From Polyangia bacterium (GTDB taxonomy: Bacteria > Myxococcota_A > Polyangia > Polyangiales > Sandaracinaceae), in contig JAUHXR010000003.1 of NCBI GenBank assembly GCA_030426845.1, positions 1 through 64,000 of the forward strand: DNA of 64,000 nt, read 5' to 3'. How positions within the stretch are numbered: the stretch's first letter is position 1; every line of letters starts with the position of its first letter. Of the stretch, positions 1-9,104 are shown in pieces. Position numbers and translations under genes: made by a program. The notes beneath the pieces were generated by a model that was given only the letters and a program-made list of their open reading frames with translations, ran no database searches and was not told the origin of the DNA.

Positions 1-11
1 TTGCAGAAGTC

Positions 12-2291
12 TCACATGTCCCTCCCGGGCGCCGCGGGTCGATAGGCGGGGTCGTCGGGCGAGACGATCCCGGAGTAGAGGCCGCGCTGACCGAGGCGGT
101 CGACGAAGCGGCCGTAGAGGAAGTGCCCCTCGTGGAAGGTGCGCCCGCACTCGCCGGGCTCGGCGGTGGGCGCGGCCATCCGCGCGACGGGGTCGATCGC
201 CGGCGGCTCGATGACGGCCGCGCCGCCCTCGAACGGGCCGCCGGCGACCGGGGTGAAGGTGTCGAGGAAGGTCTCGATCGAGGCGCGCGCGTTGCAGTGG
301 TAGTCGAGGTAGTAGAGCTCGAGCGCGAGGCCGTCGCGCGGGGCGTCCCAGGTCACGTCCAGGCGGCCGTCGGCTCGCGCGCGGACGTCGAGCGCGGTGG
401 GGCGGTCGGCGACCGTGTAGGCCATGGGGCCGTGGCCGCTCTGGCGTCCGGCCGGGTCGATGGCGGTGACCGTGTAGAGGCGGACGCGCCCGTCGCTCAG
501 GTCGACTCCGTCGTCGAGGAGCTCGGTCGAGGCCGTCTCGCCGACGAGGGTGCGCGTCTCGCCGGGGCCGCTGCGGTGCACCGCGTAGCGCGCCGCGCCG
601 TCGACCGCGGCCCAGCGCACGCGGACCGAGGTCGCGCTCTCGACGTCCGCCGTCGTCTCGCCCGGCCACCGGGGCGCGTCGAACGCGGGCCGCGACCAGC
701 GCTCGGTGCCCACCTCGCGCACGCGGTAGGCGTGAGGCGCGTCGGCCGCGGTGAGGTCGACGTAGGTCGCGGGGTCGGCGTCGGCCTCGACGGTCGCGAG
801 CGGCGCGAAGGCGCCGGCCATCGGGTCCGCGTCGGCGCGCGCGATCTCGTAGCGTCGCCCCGCCCGGGCCGCGAAGCGCAGCTCGACCCCTCTGGTCGTC
901 GTCGTGGCCGTGATGGCGTCGACCGTCGCGGGCGGCCGCGCGGGGAGGTCGCCGATCCGCGGCCGCATGAGGTAGAGCGTGGACGACGTCGCCGCGTTGG
1001 TGTCCGAGGCCGCGTCCGCGCCGCGCTGGCCCCCGCCCCACGTGACGAGCACGTCGAGGTCGGCGACGTAGGTCGTGTGCCCCATGAAGTGGGGCGGCTC
1101 CTCGACGGGGACCTCGTCCCACCGCATCGCGACCGCGTCGAAGGCCCAGAGGCGCACGGGCGACCACGTCGCGGGGCTCATGAGCGGGACCTCGTGGACG
1201 TCGTTCTGGAGCAGCAGGACGCGGCCGCTCGGCGCGTGCCATGTAAGCTGGAGCCGCTGGTGGTTGAGCTGCGGCATCCCGCGCGGGGGCCCGGCGCCTT
1301 CGTCGAGGTGGGACCACCCGGCGGGCAGCGCGCCCTCGGACGGAGCGTCGGCCCACCCGCTCGCCGCCGCCGCGTCGACGTCGAGCACCCAGGTGTCCGA
1401 GTGGACGTACTGGCGGTAGTACGAGTTGCAGGTCTCCTGGTCAACGACGCCGCAGTTGTCCGTCTCGTCTCCGTCGAGGTGCCCGTAGGTCCACGGGCGC
1501 GAGGTGCCGCCGAAGACCACCAGCCGGCGGGCGTCGCGGTCGAAGGCGATCCCATAGAAGGAGCGCCCCGCGAGGTCGGCCGGGATGGGGTGGCGCAGGA
1601 CCGTGTTGGCGTGCTCGACGTAGGCGTAGAGGGCGTCGCCGCCGACGAGGAACAGCGCGTCGGACGCGGGGTCGTAGGCGGTCTGGGCGTGGATCCGCTG
1701 AGGCCACGCGGTCCCGCTCGGCCGGGCCGCGGCCCACGCGTCCTCGACCGCGTCGTAGAGCCACGGGCCCCGGGGGTCGCCGCGCACCACCCGCCAGCCC
1801 GCGATGCGCCCGGCGGGGAGCGAGCCGTGGCTGGCGCCGCCCTGGACGGTCACCACGCGCTCGGCGTCGTCGAGGTAGTCGACCTCGACGAGGCAGCGTC
1901 GCGGCGGCCGCGCGCGCGGGGTCGCCTCGATGAAGCGGTCCTCGCGCAGCGCGTATCGCCAGGTGTAGGGGCTCTGGGCGTAGCGGTGCGAGACGTGGCC
2001 GCCGTGGTGGACGATCGACTCGGTGCGCGGGTCGTAGGCGACGCCGCTCTCCCATACGAAGGCGGGGAGGTCGTCGCGGACCAGCTCGAAGCGGTTGGCG
2101 GTGAGCTCGGGGCGGAAAGGCTCCGGCGCAGGCGAGCCGGCGTCGTCGCCCGTCGCGGCGTCTCGGGTCGCGACCGCCGCGTCGCGCGTCCCGGCGTCCG
2201 GGTCGGCCGTGGCGCCGGGGCCGCACGCGGTCAGGGCGAGGAGCGAGAGGGCCAGGCGGCCAGACCGGGCCGAGGTGAACGCGTCGCGCAT
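12..2291 (-). CDS. Kelch-like / fibronectin III surface lipoprotein
   Basis: A 759-residue exported protein. The N-terminus has a hydrophobic stretch ending in the lipobox LTAC (Cys23), followed by an Asp/Ala-rich linker, so it is probably anchored in the outer membrane. Residues about 60-450 contain Kelch-propeller-like blades with Gly-Gly pairs and Trp/Tyr spacing (for example GGDALYAY and VVFGGTSRPW). Residues about 460-650 look like two fibronectin type III modules, and a short C-terminal region contains two Cys. It diverges from the AraC-type regulator across about 210 bp. No enzymatic motif is visible, so a binding or structural role at the cell surface is an inference. The stop lies only 11 bases from the window edge. 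Confidence 0.75.
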   Translation of the reverse strand: MRDAFTSARSGRLALSLLALTACGPGATADPDAGTRDAAVATRDAATGDDAGSPAPEPFRPELTANRFELVRDDLPAFVWESGVAYDPRTESIVHHGGHVSHRYAQSPYTWRYALREDRFIEATPRARPPRRCLVEVDYLDDAERVVTVQGGASHGSLPAGRIAGWRVVRGDPRGPWLYDAVEDAWAAARPSGTAWPQRIHAQTAYDPASDALFLVGGDALYAYVEHANTVLRHPIPADLAGRSFYGIAFDRDARRLVVFGGTSRPWTYGHLDGDETDNCGVVDQETCNSYYRQYVHSDTWVLDVDAAAASGWADAPSEGALPAGWSHLDEGAGPPRGMPQLNHQRLQLTWHAPSGRVLLLQNDVHEVPLMSPATWSPVRLWAFDAVAMRWDEVPVEEPPHFMGHTTYVADLDVLVTWGGGQRGADAASDTNAATSSTLYLMRPRIGDLPARPPATVDAITATTTTRGVELRFAARAGRRYEIARADADPMAGAFAPLATVEADADPATYVDLTAADAPHAYRVREVGTERWSRPAFDAPRWPGETTADVESATSVRVRWAAVDGAARYAVHRSGPGETRTLVGETASTELLDDGVDLSDGRVRLYTVTAIDPAGRQSGHGPMAYTVADRPTALDVRARADGRLDVTWDAPRDGLALELYYLDYHCNARASIETFLDTFTPVAGGPFEGGAAVIEPPAIDPVARMAAPTAEPGECGRTFHEGHFLYGRFVDRLGQRGLYSGIVSPDDPAYRPAAPGRDM

Positions 2292-2499
2292 GGGCCCCCG
2301 ATGTGCAACTGGCGTACCGCGGCGGCGGTCCTCCCCGATTCACGGGCGATCCCGGGCCCCTCGCCGCGGGGTGTCGGGTGCACTGGACCGCGTTGGTCGG
2401 GTTTACCCATCCACGGCCGCACCGCGAGCCGCTGGCGGCGTCGCGTGGGGAGCGGGCCGGCCTCGAGCCTCGCCCCCGCCTCGTGGTATCGAGAGCGGT

Positions 2500-3495
2500 G
2501 TGGGCGCGGTGAGCGCGCAGATCGTGCTCCGCCTCGCGGCGGTGACGCGGGGGCCCGAGACGCCTCGGGCGCTCCTCGCCCGGGTGGGGCTCACGCCCGA
2601 TCTCGATCCGGCGCGCGCGCTCGAGCAGACGGTGGAGGCCGAGGCCTACTACGACCTCCTCGAGCGGGCCGCGGGTCCCGACGATCACGGGCTGCCCTTT
2701 CGCTACGCGGCGTCGGTGACGCCCGACGACTACGGCGCGATGGGCCTCGCCGTCAAGACGGCGAGCACCGTCGAGGGCTCGCTGAGGCGGCTCGCGCGCT
2801 ACGTCCTCGTGCTCACCGACTCGCTCGCGTACGAGCTGCGCCCCGAGGCGGGCGGCGCGTCGATGGTCCTGCGGGGCCGACCGCACCACCGCCGCGGTGC
2901 GTGCCTCGCGAACGAGGCGGGCCTCGCCGCGATCACCTCGCTGATGCGCCAGATCGCGGCCTCGCCGGTCCAGCCGACCTCGGCGTCGTTCCGCCACCCG
3001 CGGCCCGCGTCCAGCGCGCCGCACGAGGCGTTCTTCGGCTGCCCGGTCCGGTTCGGAGCGCCGGACGACGCCCTCGCGTTCGACGCCGCGGGCCTCGCGG
3101 CGACCACGCGGCTCGGCGACGCGGGGCTCTCCGACTACCTCCTCGCCCACCTCGAGGCGATGCGCGCGCGGCGGGTCGACCAGGGCCTGGAGGCGCGGGT
3201 GCGGCGCGAGGTGATGGACTCGCTCTGCGACGGGCCGCCGTCGCGCGCGCGGATCGCGCGGCGGCTCGGGGTCAGCGAGCGGACCCTCGCGCGCCGGCTC
3301 GCCGACGAGGGGCTGACGTTCCGCGAGGTCGCGGACCGCGCCCGCCGCGAGGTGGCCGAGTCGCTGCTCGCGCGGCCGGAGCACGCGCTCGCCGAGGTCG
3401 CGTTCCTCACCGGGTTCGCCGATCAGAGCGCCTTCCAGCGCGCGTTCAAGCGGTGGTCCGGGCGCACCCCCCAGGCGTTCCGCCAGGGCCTCTGA
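2500..3495 (+). CDS. AraC-family transcriptional regulator
   Basis: About 331 residues. The N-terminal two thirds resembles the arabinose-binding-like domain found in OruR/MmsR-type regulators. The C-terminal ~100 residues form the AraC double helix-turn-helix, with the first helix pair in RIARRLGVSERTLARRL and the family signature FADQSAFQRAFKRWSG near the end. The frame is open further upstream, but good codon use and homology begin here. GTG at 2500 is preceded by GAGAG; GTG at 2509 is the alternative start. The gene ends inside a perfect inverted repeat, and a membrane protein gene follows after 108 bp, which it may control. The inducer cannot be read from sequence. Confidence 0.85.
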   Translation: MGAVSAQIVLRLAAVTRGPETPRALLARVGLTPDLDPARALEQTVEAEAYYDLLERAAGPDDHGLPFRYAASVTPDDYGAMGLAVKTASTVEGSLRRLARYVLVLTDSLAYELRPEAGGASMVLRGRPHHRRGACLANEAGLAAITSLMRQIAASPVQPTSASFRHPRPASSAPHEAFFGCPVRFGAPDDALAFDAAGLAATTRLGDAGLSDYLLAHLEAMRARRVDQGLEARVRREVMDSLCDGPPSRARIARRLGVSERTLARRLADEGLTFREVADRARREVAESLLARPEHALAEVAFLTGFADQSAFQRAFKRWSGRTPQAFRQGL

Positions 3496-3507
3496 CCGGA
3501 ACGGTCA
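3493..3507. promoter_or_regulatory. Inverted repeat, candidate operator
   Basis: TGACCG-GAA-CGGTCA is a perfect 6-bp inverted repeat with a 3-nt centre. It starts on the stop codon of the AraC gene and lies about 97 bp upstream of the DUF4386 gene. The position fits an operator for a dimeric regulator. No -35/-10 pair is clear next to it. Confidence 0.35.
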
Positions 3508-3603
3508 ATCGATTGGCCGGCGTCGCCAAGCCGGCCGCGTGGGCTCACGGCACGGTGGGACGGTCGAGCCTCGACGCCGACCTCACGCCGAAGGGAGAAC
3601 CGC

Positions 3604-4323
3604 ATGACCGCCTCGAACCGCCTCCGTGTCGCCCGCTGGACCGGGCTCGCCTACCTCGGGATCGTCGTCCTCGGCCTCTTCGCCGAGCTGGCGGTGCGCG
3701 GCCGCCTCGTCGTCCCGGGCGACGCGGCCGAGACCGCCGCGCGCATCGCGGGCGCGCCGGGCCTCTTCGGGCTCGGGCTCGGCGCCGACCTCCTCATGGT
3801 CGCGCTCGACGTGGGCGTCGCGTTCGGCCTCTATCGGCTGCTCCGCGGCGTCGACCGGCGGCTCGCGGTCGCGGCCACCGGCTTCCGGCTCCTGCAGGCC
3901 AGCGTGATCGCGGCGAACCTCCTCCACGTCGCGCGCGCCTTTGCGCTCGCGCGCGGCGCGGTGAGCGACGCCGCGCTCGCGGGCCCCGCCCTCGCGGCGA
4001 TGGAGCGCCACGCCCTCGTTTACGACGTCGCGCTGATCGCCTTCGGGCTCGCGTGCCTCGCGCTCAGCCGACTGCTCTATCGCGCCACCGCCCCGCGGGC
4101 CCTCGCGTGGGGGCTCGCCGCGACGGGGCTCGTCTACCTGACCGGCTCCGCCGCCGCGGTGCTCGCGCCAACGGTGCAGGCCGCGATGGATCCGCTCTAC
4201 GCGATCGCGATCGTCGTCGAGCCGGCCTTCGCGATCTGGCTGCTCGCGCGCGGCGGCCGTCCCGGCGCCCTGGTGCCGCGCGAGGTGAACGGGGGCGCGC
4301 CGGAGGGCGCCTCGCCCGCGTGA
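3604..4323 (+). CDS. DUF4386-family integral membrane protein
   Basis: A 239-residue protein with about six hydrophobic segments, at roughly residues 13-33, 55-80, 92-112, 134-155, 165-185 and 195-215. The order and short loops match the DUF4386 family, whose function is unknown. The opening RVARWTGLAYLGIVV is typical of that family. An AGGGAGAA ribosome-binding site lies just upstream of the ATG. It follows the AraC regulator in the same direction and is the most likely target of that regulator. The C-terminal ~20 residues are polar and unstructured. Confidence 0.75.
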   Translation: MTASNRLRVARWTGLAYLGIVVLGLFAELAVRGRLVVPGDAAETAARIAGAPGLFGLGLGADLLMVALDVGVAFGLYRLLRGVDRRLAVAATGFRLLQASVIAANLLHVARAFALARGAVSDAALAGPALAAMERHALVYDVALIAFGLACLALSRLLYRATAPRALAWGLAATGLVYLTGSAAAVLAPTVQAAMDPLYAIAIVVEPAFAIWLLARGGRPGALVPREVNGGAPEGASPA

Positions 4324-4337
4324 AGCGGGATGGCGCG

Positions 4338-5501
4338 CTACCGCGTGACCTCGAGCCGCGCGAACGGGCGCGGCTCGGTGAGCGGGCCCTCGAGCTCGAG
4401 CGCGGCCGCGGCGGGGGGCGGGAGCAGGCGGTAGAGGAGCTCTACCTCGGCCCGGACCACCGAGGGCGGCACGTCCCATCGCAGCGCGCGGGTCGCGTCG
4501 GGGGCGAGCCGGTCGTCGCGCGCGAGCGTGCCGTAGGGGGGCATCGTCGGCTGGCCGTCGGCGTCGTGGTAGACGCGCATCAGGACGGTCGGGCTCGGCG
4601 TGGACCAGACCTCGGCGCCGGCCGCGTCGAAGCCGCGCGCCCGGACGATCAGCATCCGCCCGGGGAAGCCCGAGGGCACCGCGTGCCGCGCGCGGTTCTC
4701 GAGCTCGACCTCGAGCGCGCCGCGGCTGAGCTCGCCGCGCAGCGCGAGCGCCGAGGCCATGAAGTCGCGCGAGGGCGCCTCGGCCCAGAGGGTGTGCGGG
4801 CCGAGGAAGCGGTGGCTGCGGTGGCTGTCGCGCGAGGAGACCGCGCCGCTCGCGCCCTCGACCTCGGGCATGTGACAGTCGGTGCAGGTCTGGCTCGCCT
4901 CGCCCGCGCGGTACTCGCTCCCCGTGGTGCAGGTCGGTGAGCCCTGGCGGTTCTGCATCTCGCCGTGGCACGCGAGGCACAGGGTCTCGCCGTCGGTGAT
5001 CCACGGCGCGGCCGATCCGACGTCGTGCGGCGCGGGCGCGTCGGCGGTGAGGTCGTGGGGACCGCGCAGCGCGTCGCCCGGCTGGAGGGCGGCCGCCCCG
5101 CGTCCTTCGCCGACGCCCGAGAGCGCGTGGCAGGACGCGCAGGTGACGCCCCCGCGGGCGATCTCCGAGTCGGGCGCGTCGACCGCCCGCGGGCCGTGGC
5201 AGCCGGCGCAGCTCGTAGCGATCGCGTCGCCCTCGCGCGCCATCCGGAAGCGACGCATCGCCCCGTAGATCGGGTCGGCGTCGTGGTGCGCCGAGGCGTG
5301 CATGCTCTGTCGCCACTCGCTGACGACCGCCTCGTGGCAGCTCGCGCAGGCCGTGAGGTCGTCGACGTCGAGGCGCGCGTGCGGCTCGGGATCGGGCGAG
5401 GTCGGCTCGGCCGGGGTCGGCTGGCTGGAGGGCGGCGGGCGGTCCTCATCGCAGGCGGCGAGGAGGACGAGGGTGAGGGTGAGGATCGTCGGCGTTCGCA
5501 C
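4338..5501 (-). CDS. Multihaem cytochrome c lipoprotein
   Basis: Read from GTG at 5501 the protein has 387 residues and starts with a hydrophobic segment ending in the lipobox LAAC (Cys17). An acidic/proline linker follows. Five CxxCH haem-binding motifs are visible at about residues 52, 98, 121, 175 and 206, consistent with a cytochrome c554-like electron-transfer protein in the periplasm or on the outer membrane. The last ~170 residues carry no haem motif and look like a beta-rich domain. An upstream ATG (5564) is possible but would put 21 charged residues before the signal sequence. Partner oxidoreductases are not adjacent. Exact redox role unknown. Confidence 0.85.
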   Translation of the reverse strand: MRTPTILTLTLVLLAACDEDRPPPSSQPTPAEPTSPDPEPHARLDVDDLTACASCHEAVVSEWRQSMHASAHHDADPIYGAMRRFRMAREGDAIATSCAGCHGPRAVDAPDSEIARGGVTCASCHALSGVGEGRGAAALQPGDALRGPHDLTADAPAPHDVGSAAPWITDGETLCLACHGEMQNRQGSPTCTTGSEYRAGEASQTCTDCHMPEVEGASGAVSSRDSHRSHRFLGPHTLWAEAPSRDFMASALALRGELSRGALEVELENRARHAVPSGFPGRMLIVRARGFDAAGAEVWSTPSPTVLMRVYHDADGQPTMPPYGTLARDDRLAPDATRALRWDVPPSVVRAEVELLYRLLPPPAAAALELEGPLTEPRPFARLEVTR

Positions 5502-5582
5502 GCTCGCACGGATAGCAAGCGCCAGACCGCGCGGGAACGCCGCGTGGGATCGGCGAGGGTGCAACGCGCTGAAACGGTCCGG

Positions 5583-6290
5583 TCAGCGCGCGTGACGGCG
5601 CGGAGGGCGGTCGGTGCGGCGACCCACCAGGAGGACGTGGGTCTCGCCCTTCGTGGGGCGTGACCCGGTCCGGGCTCCGACGCGGCGCATCTGTGCGTCG
5701 AACCCCGCCTGCCGCATGCGCTTCGCGAACGGCTTGTCCGCGCTCGCCGACCAGACGACGAGCACTCCGTCGGGGCGGAGCGCGCGGTGGATGTCGCGCA
5801 GGCCCTCGGGCGAGTAGAGCCGCCAGTTGCCGCGCACCGTCATCGCGATGGGCCCGTTGTCGACGTCGAGGAGGATCGCGTCGTACGCGTCCGTCGAGCG
5901 CTGGATCACCCGCACCACGTCGTCGCACACCAGGGTCACGCGCGGGTCCTCGAGCGGCCGGCCGGCGAGCGGGCCGAGCGGGCCGCGGTGCCACTCCGCG
6001 AGCACCTTCATCAGCTCGACGCAGACGACCTCGGTGCGCGCGGAGGTCGCGTCGAGCACCGCGCGCAGGGTGTAGCCGAGGCCCAGCCCGCCGACGAGCA
6101 CGCGGGGTCGCGAGCGGCGGGCGAGGTGGGCCTCGACCTCCGCGGCCATCGCCTCCTCGGAGCCCGACAGCTCGCTCGACATGAGGACCGAGCCGTCACA
6201 GAAGATGGCGAGGCTCGAGCCCTGGCGGACGAGCTCGAAGCTCCCTCCGTCGGGGGTCGTGGCGGAGCCGATCACATGCCGACGCTGCAC
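5583..6290 (-). CDS. Spermidine-synthase-like Rossmann-fold protein
   Basis: A 235-residue protein with the fold of spermidine synthases/class I methyltransferases. The nucleotide-binding glycine motif GGLGLGYT follows a strand at residues ~66-72, an acidic residue ends the next strand (VVCVELM), and DAILLDVDNGP corresponds to the motif IV region. Members of this group either transfer aminopropyl groups or act as uncharacterised methyltransferase-like proteins. The usual polyamine-site signature is not evident, so the reaction is undecided. It stands alone between the haem lipoprotein and the zinc-ribbon protein. Confidence 0.7.
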   Translation of the reverse strand: MQRRHVIGSATTPDGGSFELVRQGSSLAIFCDGSVLMSSELSGSEEAMAAEVEAHLARRSRPRVLVGGLGLGYTLRAVLDATSARTEVVCVELMKVLAEWHRGPLGPLAGRPLEDPRVTLVCDDVVRVIQRSTDAYDAILLDVDNGPIAMTVRGNWRLYSPEGLRDIHRALRPDGVLVVWSASADKPFAKRMRQAGFDAQMRRVGARTGSRPTKGETHVLLVGRRTDRPPRRHAR

Positions 6291-6344
6291 CGCGGGAACG
6301 GTAGCTCAGTTGCGCGGGCCGCACAGCCGCTTCGCGCCGGGTCG

Positions 6345-7157
6345 CTACGATTCGACCGGGGGCGCTCCGGAGCCGTCGCCGCCGCCCGTGAGGTCGTCGA
6401 GGTACTGGCCGCTGAAGACCTCGAAGCGCGCGGGCTGGGGGGCGACCTCCTCGTGGTCGGGGAAGGTCTGGACCACGTCGAAGGGCGCGCTCCCGACGGG
6501 CAGCTCCATCTCGACCGTCCGGAGCGTCACGCCGTCGACCCGCAGGTCCTCGTCGTACTCGAGCCGCAGGCGCGTGCCTTCGAGGCTCCAGCGGAACGAG
6601 GCGCCGAGCGAGCTGCGCTGGCCGGTGATCGGGTTGGTCTGCTCGAGCGCGCTCGGCTCGCCGTTGACGACGCCGCACTCGTGCGAGAAGCCGCGGAGGT
6701 TCGGGTAGAGCTCGAGCCAGACGCAGCGCTGGAGCGAGTTGATCTGTCCCTGGCTCGCGGCCCCGAGCTGCACCATCGAGGACGCGCTGACCGCGCGCCG
6801 CGGCGCGTTGAACCCGACCGTCGCCACCCAGGTGCCCGCGACGAGGGCCTCGCTCTCGGTCGGCGCGCGGGCGGGGGCCTGTGCGCGCACGTTCGGGGCG
6901 AGCGGCGCGTCGGGCGCGCGATACTCGGGTGCGGGGATGTCGATCGTCTCGATCTGGACGCTCGGCCGGTTGGCGAGGCGCAGCGCGCTGAGACCCAGGA
7001 CCGCGAGGCCGACGACCAGGCCGACGATCCGCCCCGGCGGCAGGCCCCCCGCCTCGGGCGCCGCTCGCCTCGGGACGCGCCGCGGCAGTGGGGCCGCGCA
7101 GCCGTCGCAGAACCTGGCGTCGCCCTCGTTGACGCGCCCGCAGGCCTCGCACTCCAT
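6345..7157 (-). CDS. Zinc-ribbon membrane protein
   Basis: A 270-residue protein starting at the ATG at 7157. The first 25 residues hold a CxxC...CxxC zinc ribbon (CEAC and CDGC) of the type found at the N-terminus of many bacterial membrane proteins. A single transmembrane helix lies at about residues 45-65. The remaining ~200 residues are extracytoplasmic, contain three Cys and appear beta-rich with no recognised domain. The frame is open upstream of the ATG, but that stretch lies antisense to the divergent lipoprotein gene and lacks a ribosome-binding site. Function unknown. Confidence 0.7.
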   Translation of the reverse strand: MECEACGRVNEGDARFCDGCAAPLPRRVPRRAAPEAGGLPPGRIVGLVVGLAVLGLSALRLANRPSVQIETIDIPAPEYRAPDAPLAPNVRAQAPARAPTESEALVAGTWVATVGFNAPRRAVSASSMVQLGAASQGQINSLQRCVWLELYPNLRGFSHECGVVNGEPSALEQTNPITGQRSSLGASFRWSLEGTRLRLEYDEDLRVDGVTLRTVEMELPVGSAPFDVVQTFPDHEEVAPQPARFEVFSGQYLDDLTGGGDGSGAPPVES

Positions 7158-7238
7158 GGCCGCAGCATACGCGGGGGCCCGGCGGGACTCCCTCGTGTCG
7201 TTGCGGCGCGGGCAACAGGCACGTAGACCGGAGCGGCG

Positions 7239-7793
7239 ATGCCGCGAGCCACATCCGCCGCCCGGGTCGTCTTCGCGCTGGTCGTCCTCGCCCCGCTGGC
7301 GGTCGGCTGCGCCGAGGACCGGTGGTGCGTGGACGGACGCGCGACGGTAGAGAGCGACGCGCACCGTTGCCTCGATGAGGGGCTGGGCCCCTGCGCGCCG
7401 AGGGTCGAGGTCGCCTTCGGCGAGGTGCGCGGCGAGCCGTTCATGACGTGCGCCAGCCCGCTCCCGGGCGCGTGCACGGACGGGGTCCGCGAGGCCGACG
7501 TCGTCTACGCCCGCGACGGCCAGCGGGTGCGCGTGTCGCTCTTCGGCCTGTCGCGTATGGGGCTGCTCCACGGGGCGTTCCACTACGTGGACGTGCCCAC
7601 CCTCGTGGGCGACGGCGGGCTCGGCTCGTTCTGCGAGCTCCGCGTCAACGACCTCGTCGGCGACGACCCTTGTGCGACCCAGTACGTGCGCTGCGCCACG
7701 AGCGGTCGCATCACCGTGGCCCGCGACGGCAGCGGCGAGGCGTCAGTCACGTTCGCCGAGGGGGACCGAATCGAGGCGCGCTGGCGCCCGTAG
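7239..7793 (+). CDS. Cys-rich lipoprotein, unknown function
   Basis: A 184-residue protein with a signal peptide ending in the lipobox AVGC (Cys24). The mature part has nine further Cys, an even number with Cys24 excluded only if one stays free, spread over the first 140 residues, which suggests disulfide bonds. A beta-rich C-terminus follows. It diverges from the zinc-ribbon membrane protein and converges with the multi-helix membrane protein. No family recognised. Confidence 0.65.
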   Translation: MPRATSAARVVFALVVLAPLAVGCAEDRWCVDGRATVESDAHRCLDEGLGPCAPRVEVAFGEVRGEPFMTCASPLPGACTDGVREADVVYARDGQRVRVSLFGLSRMGLLHGAFHYVDVPTLVGDGGLGSFCELRVNDLVGDDPCATQYVRCATSGRITVARDGSGEASVTFAEGDRIEARWRP

Positions 7794-7824
7794 GGCGTCA
7801 ATGAGGCGTGCGAGAGTACGCGCG

Positions 7825-8937
7825 TCAGAACCGGGTGGGCGCGCGCGGATGCCCGGAGGTTCCGCGCCAGACCAGGACAGCGCCCGCGACCAGGAGCACC
7901 GCCGCGAGGCCGGCGAGGAGATGGAGGACGACGAACGAGGTCACGTCCGGCAGGTACTCGACGTAGCGACGAGGGGTCCCGCCGCGGCCGAGCAGGATGT
8001 GGCTGTAGGCGAGGAGGTGCGCGCCGCCCGCGATGGCGCCGAGGCCTCCCCAGCCAGTCGGCTCGACCGAGGCGGGGCGGAGGCAGGAGAGCCACCCGAC
8101 CATTCCGGCGGCGAAGGCGAGGTGGGTCGAGCCGCTGACGAACAGCGTCTGTGAAAGCAGAGGATCCTCGGACCTGAAGGTGGTGAGGAACACAGCCTGG
8201 CCGGCGAGCACGGCCTGGAGCCGGGCGCTGCGACGGCGCCAGGGGCTCGAGGCGCGGCCGGCGCCGCGGAAGGCGAGGGCGGCGAGCCCGAGTCCCGGGA
8301 GCCAGGCGAGCCAGCGAAGGCCGGGGGTGGTGGTCTCGCCGAGGGAGACCGCCAGGACGACGAGGCCCGCGATGGCGGCTGGCCACCAGGGGGTCGGCGT
8401 GTCCTCGACCGCCGTCCGCGCGAGCGCGCCGACGGCGATCAGGGTCGGGACGTAGGAAATCGCCCAGCCCACCTCGAGGCCTCCATGCGGCGAGGTCTCC
8501 AGCAAGCCGGGCAGGAGGATCAGGCCGAGGATCGCGAGGGCGAGGCTCTGGCTGGCGCGCGCCGCGGGCGGGACCGAGCTGGGCAGCGCCGCCGCGCAGG
8601 CCAGCACGAGCGCCGCGACGCCCACGACGCCGCCCACAATACCGGGCACCACGATCAGCGAGAGCACGAGCGCCGGCCCGAGCACAACCAGCCCGATCAG
8701 CCACAGGGCCCGGCGTCTCGCGAGGGCGCGCGGATCGGGGGGGCTCAGCAGCAGGGGCAGCATCACGACGCCGGCCCCCGCGTGCCCCTGGAACGCGGCG
8801 TCGTAGGCAGCGGTGGGGAGCAGGTTGGAGGGTGGCACGGTAACGATCGCGAGGACCGCGCCGCTCAGGAGCGTCGCGGCTCCCACCCACCACCACGCGC
8901 GAACCAGCCACGCGCCGGGCGCCTCGCTCGCCGGCAT
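7825..8937 (-). CDS. Haem-copper-oxidase subunit I-like membrane protein, degenerate
   Basis: A 370-residue polytopic membrane protein with about ten hydrophobic segments. Three places recall cytochrome oxidase subunit I. FQGHAGAGVVMLPLLL (His52) resembles the helix II haem-ligand segment. GSTHLAFAAGMVGW (His272) resembles the helix X HFHY region. HILLGRGGTPRRYVEYLPD (residues 313-331) closely matches the conserved segment GMPRRYxDY after helix XI. The Cu-B signature GHPEVY and the paired histidines are not visible, and the protein is about 150 residues shorter than the usual subunit I. It is therefore probably a derived, possibly copper-free relative. Convergent with the lipoprotein upstream in the window. 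Confidence 0.5.
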   Translation of the reverse strand: MPASEAPGAWLVRAWWWVGAATLLSGAVLAIVTVPPSNLLPTAAYDAAFQGHAGAGVVMLPLLLSPPDPRALARRRALWLIGLVVLGPALVLSLIVVPGIVGGVVGVAALVLACAAALPSSVPPAARASQSLALAILGLILLPGLLETSPHGGLEVGWAISYVPTLIAVGALARTAVEDTPTPWWPAAIAGLVVLAVSLGETTTPGLRWLAWLPGLGLAALAFRGAGRASSPWRRRSARLQAVLAGQAVFLTTFRSEDPLLSQTLFVSGSTHLAFAAGMVGWLSCLRPASVEPTGWGGLGAIAGGAHLLAYSHILLGRGGTPRRYVEYLPDVTSFVVLHLLAGLAAVLLVAGAVLVWRGTSGHPRAPTRF

Positions 8938-8974
8938 GCCCTAGCCTGGGTTGCGTCGGTCGCGTTGTCGATGG

Positions 8975-9016
8975 CGTCGTGCGCGTGACCGAGGTCGTCG
9001 TGCGTGTGACCGAGGT
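8975..9016. repeat. 21-bp tandem duplication
   Basis: Two adjacent 21-bp copies, each containing GTGACCGAGGT, that differ at one position (gcgcgtg versus gcgtgtg). A third partial copy (cgttggtcgg) trails off afterwards. The repeat sits in the intergenic region just upstream of the haem-copper-like gene's start. Confidence 0.6.
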
Positions 9017-9104
9017 CGTTGGTCGGTGGCGCGCAAGTCCGGTTGAGCTTGCCGTAGCCCGGGGTGCGGCCGCTTGGGTGGCAGGCACGGGCACGGGTAG
9101 GGGA

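Noticed and set aside
2095-2499. A longer N-terminus for the AraC regulator
   Set aside because: The upstream open frame is Ala/Arg/Ser-rich, overlaps the divergent gene, and has no family similarity.
123-4940. A 1605-residue open frame on the plus strand across the first 5 kb
   Set aside because: Arg/Gly/Ala/Val-rich antisense shadow of high-GC genes on the minus strand and out of frame with the real plus-strand genes; no motif.
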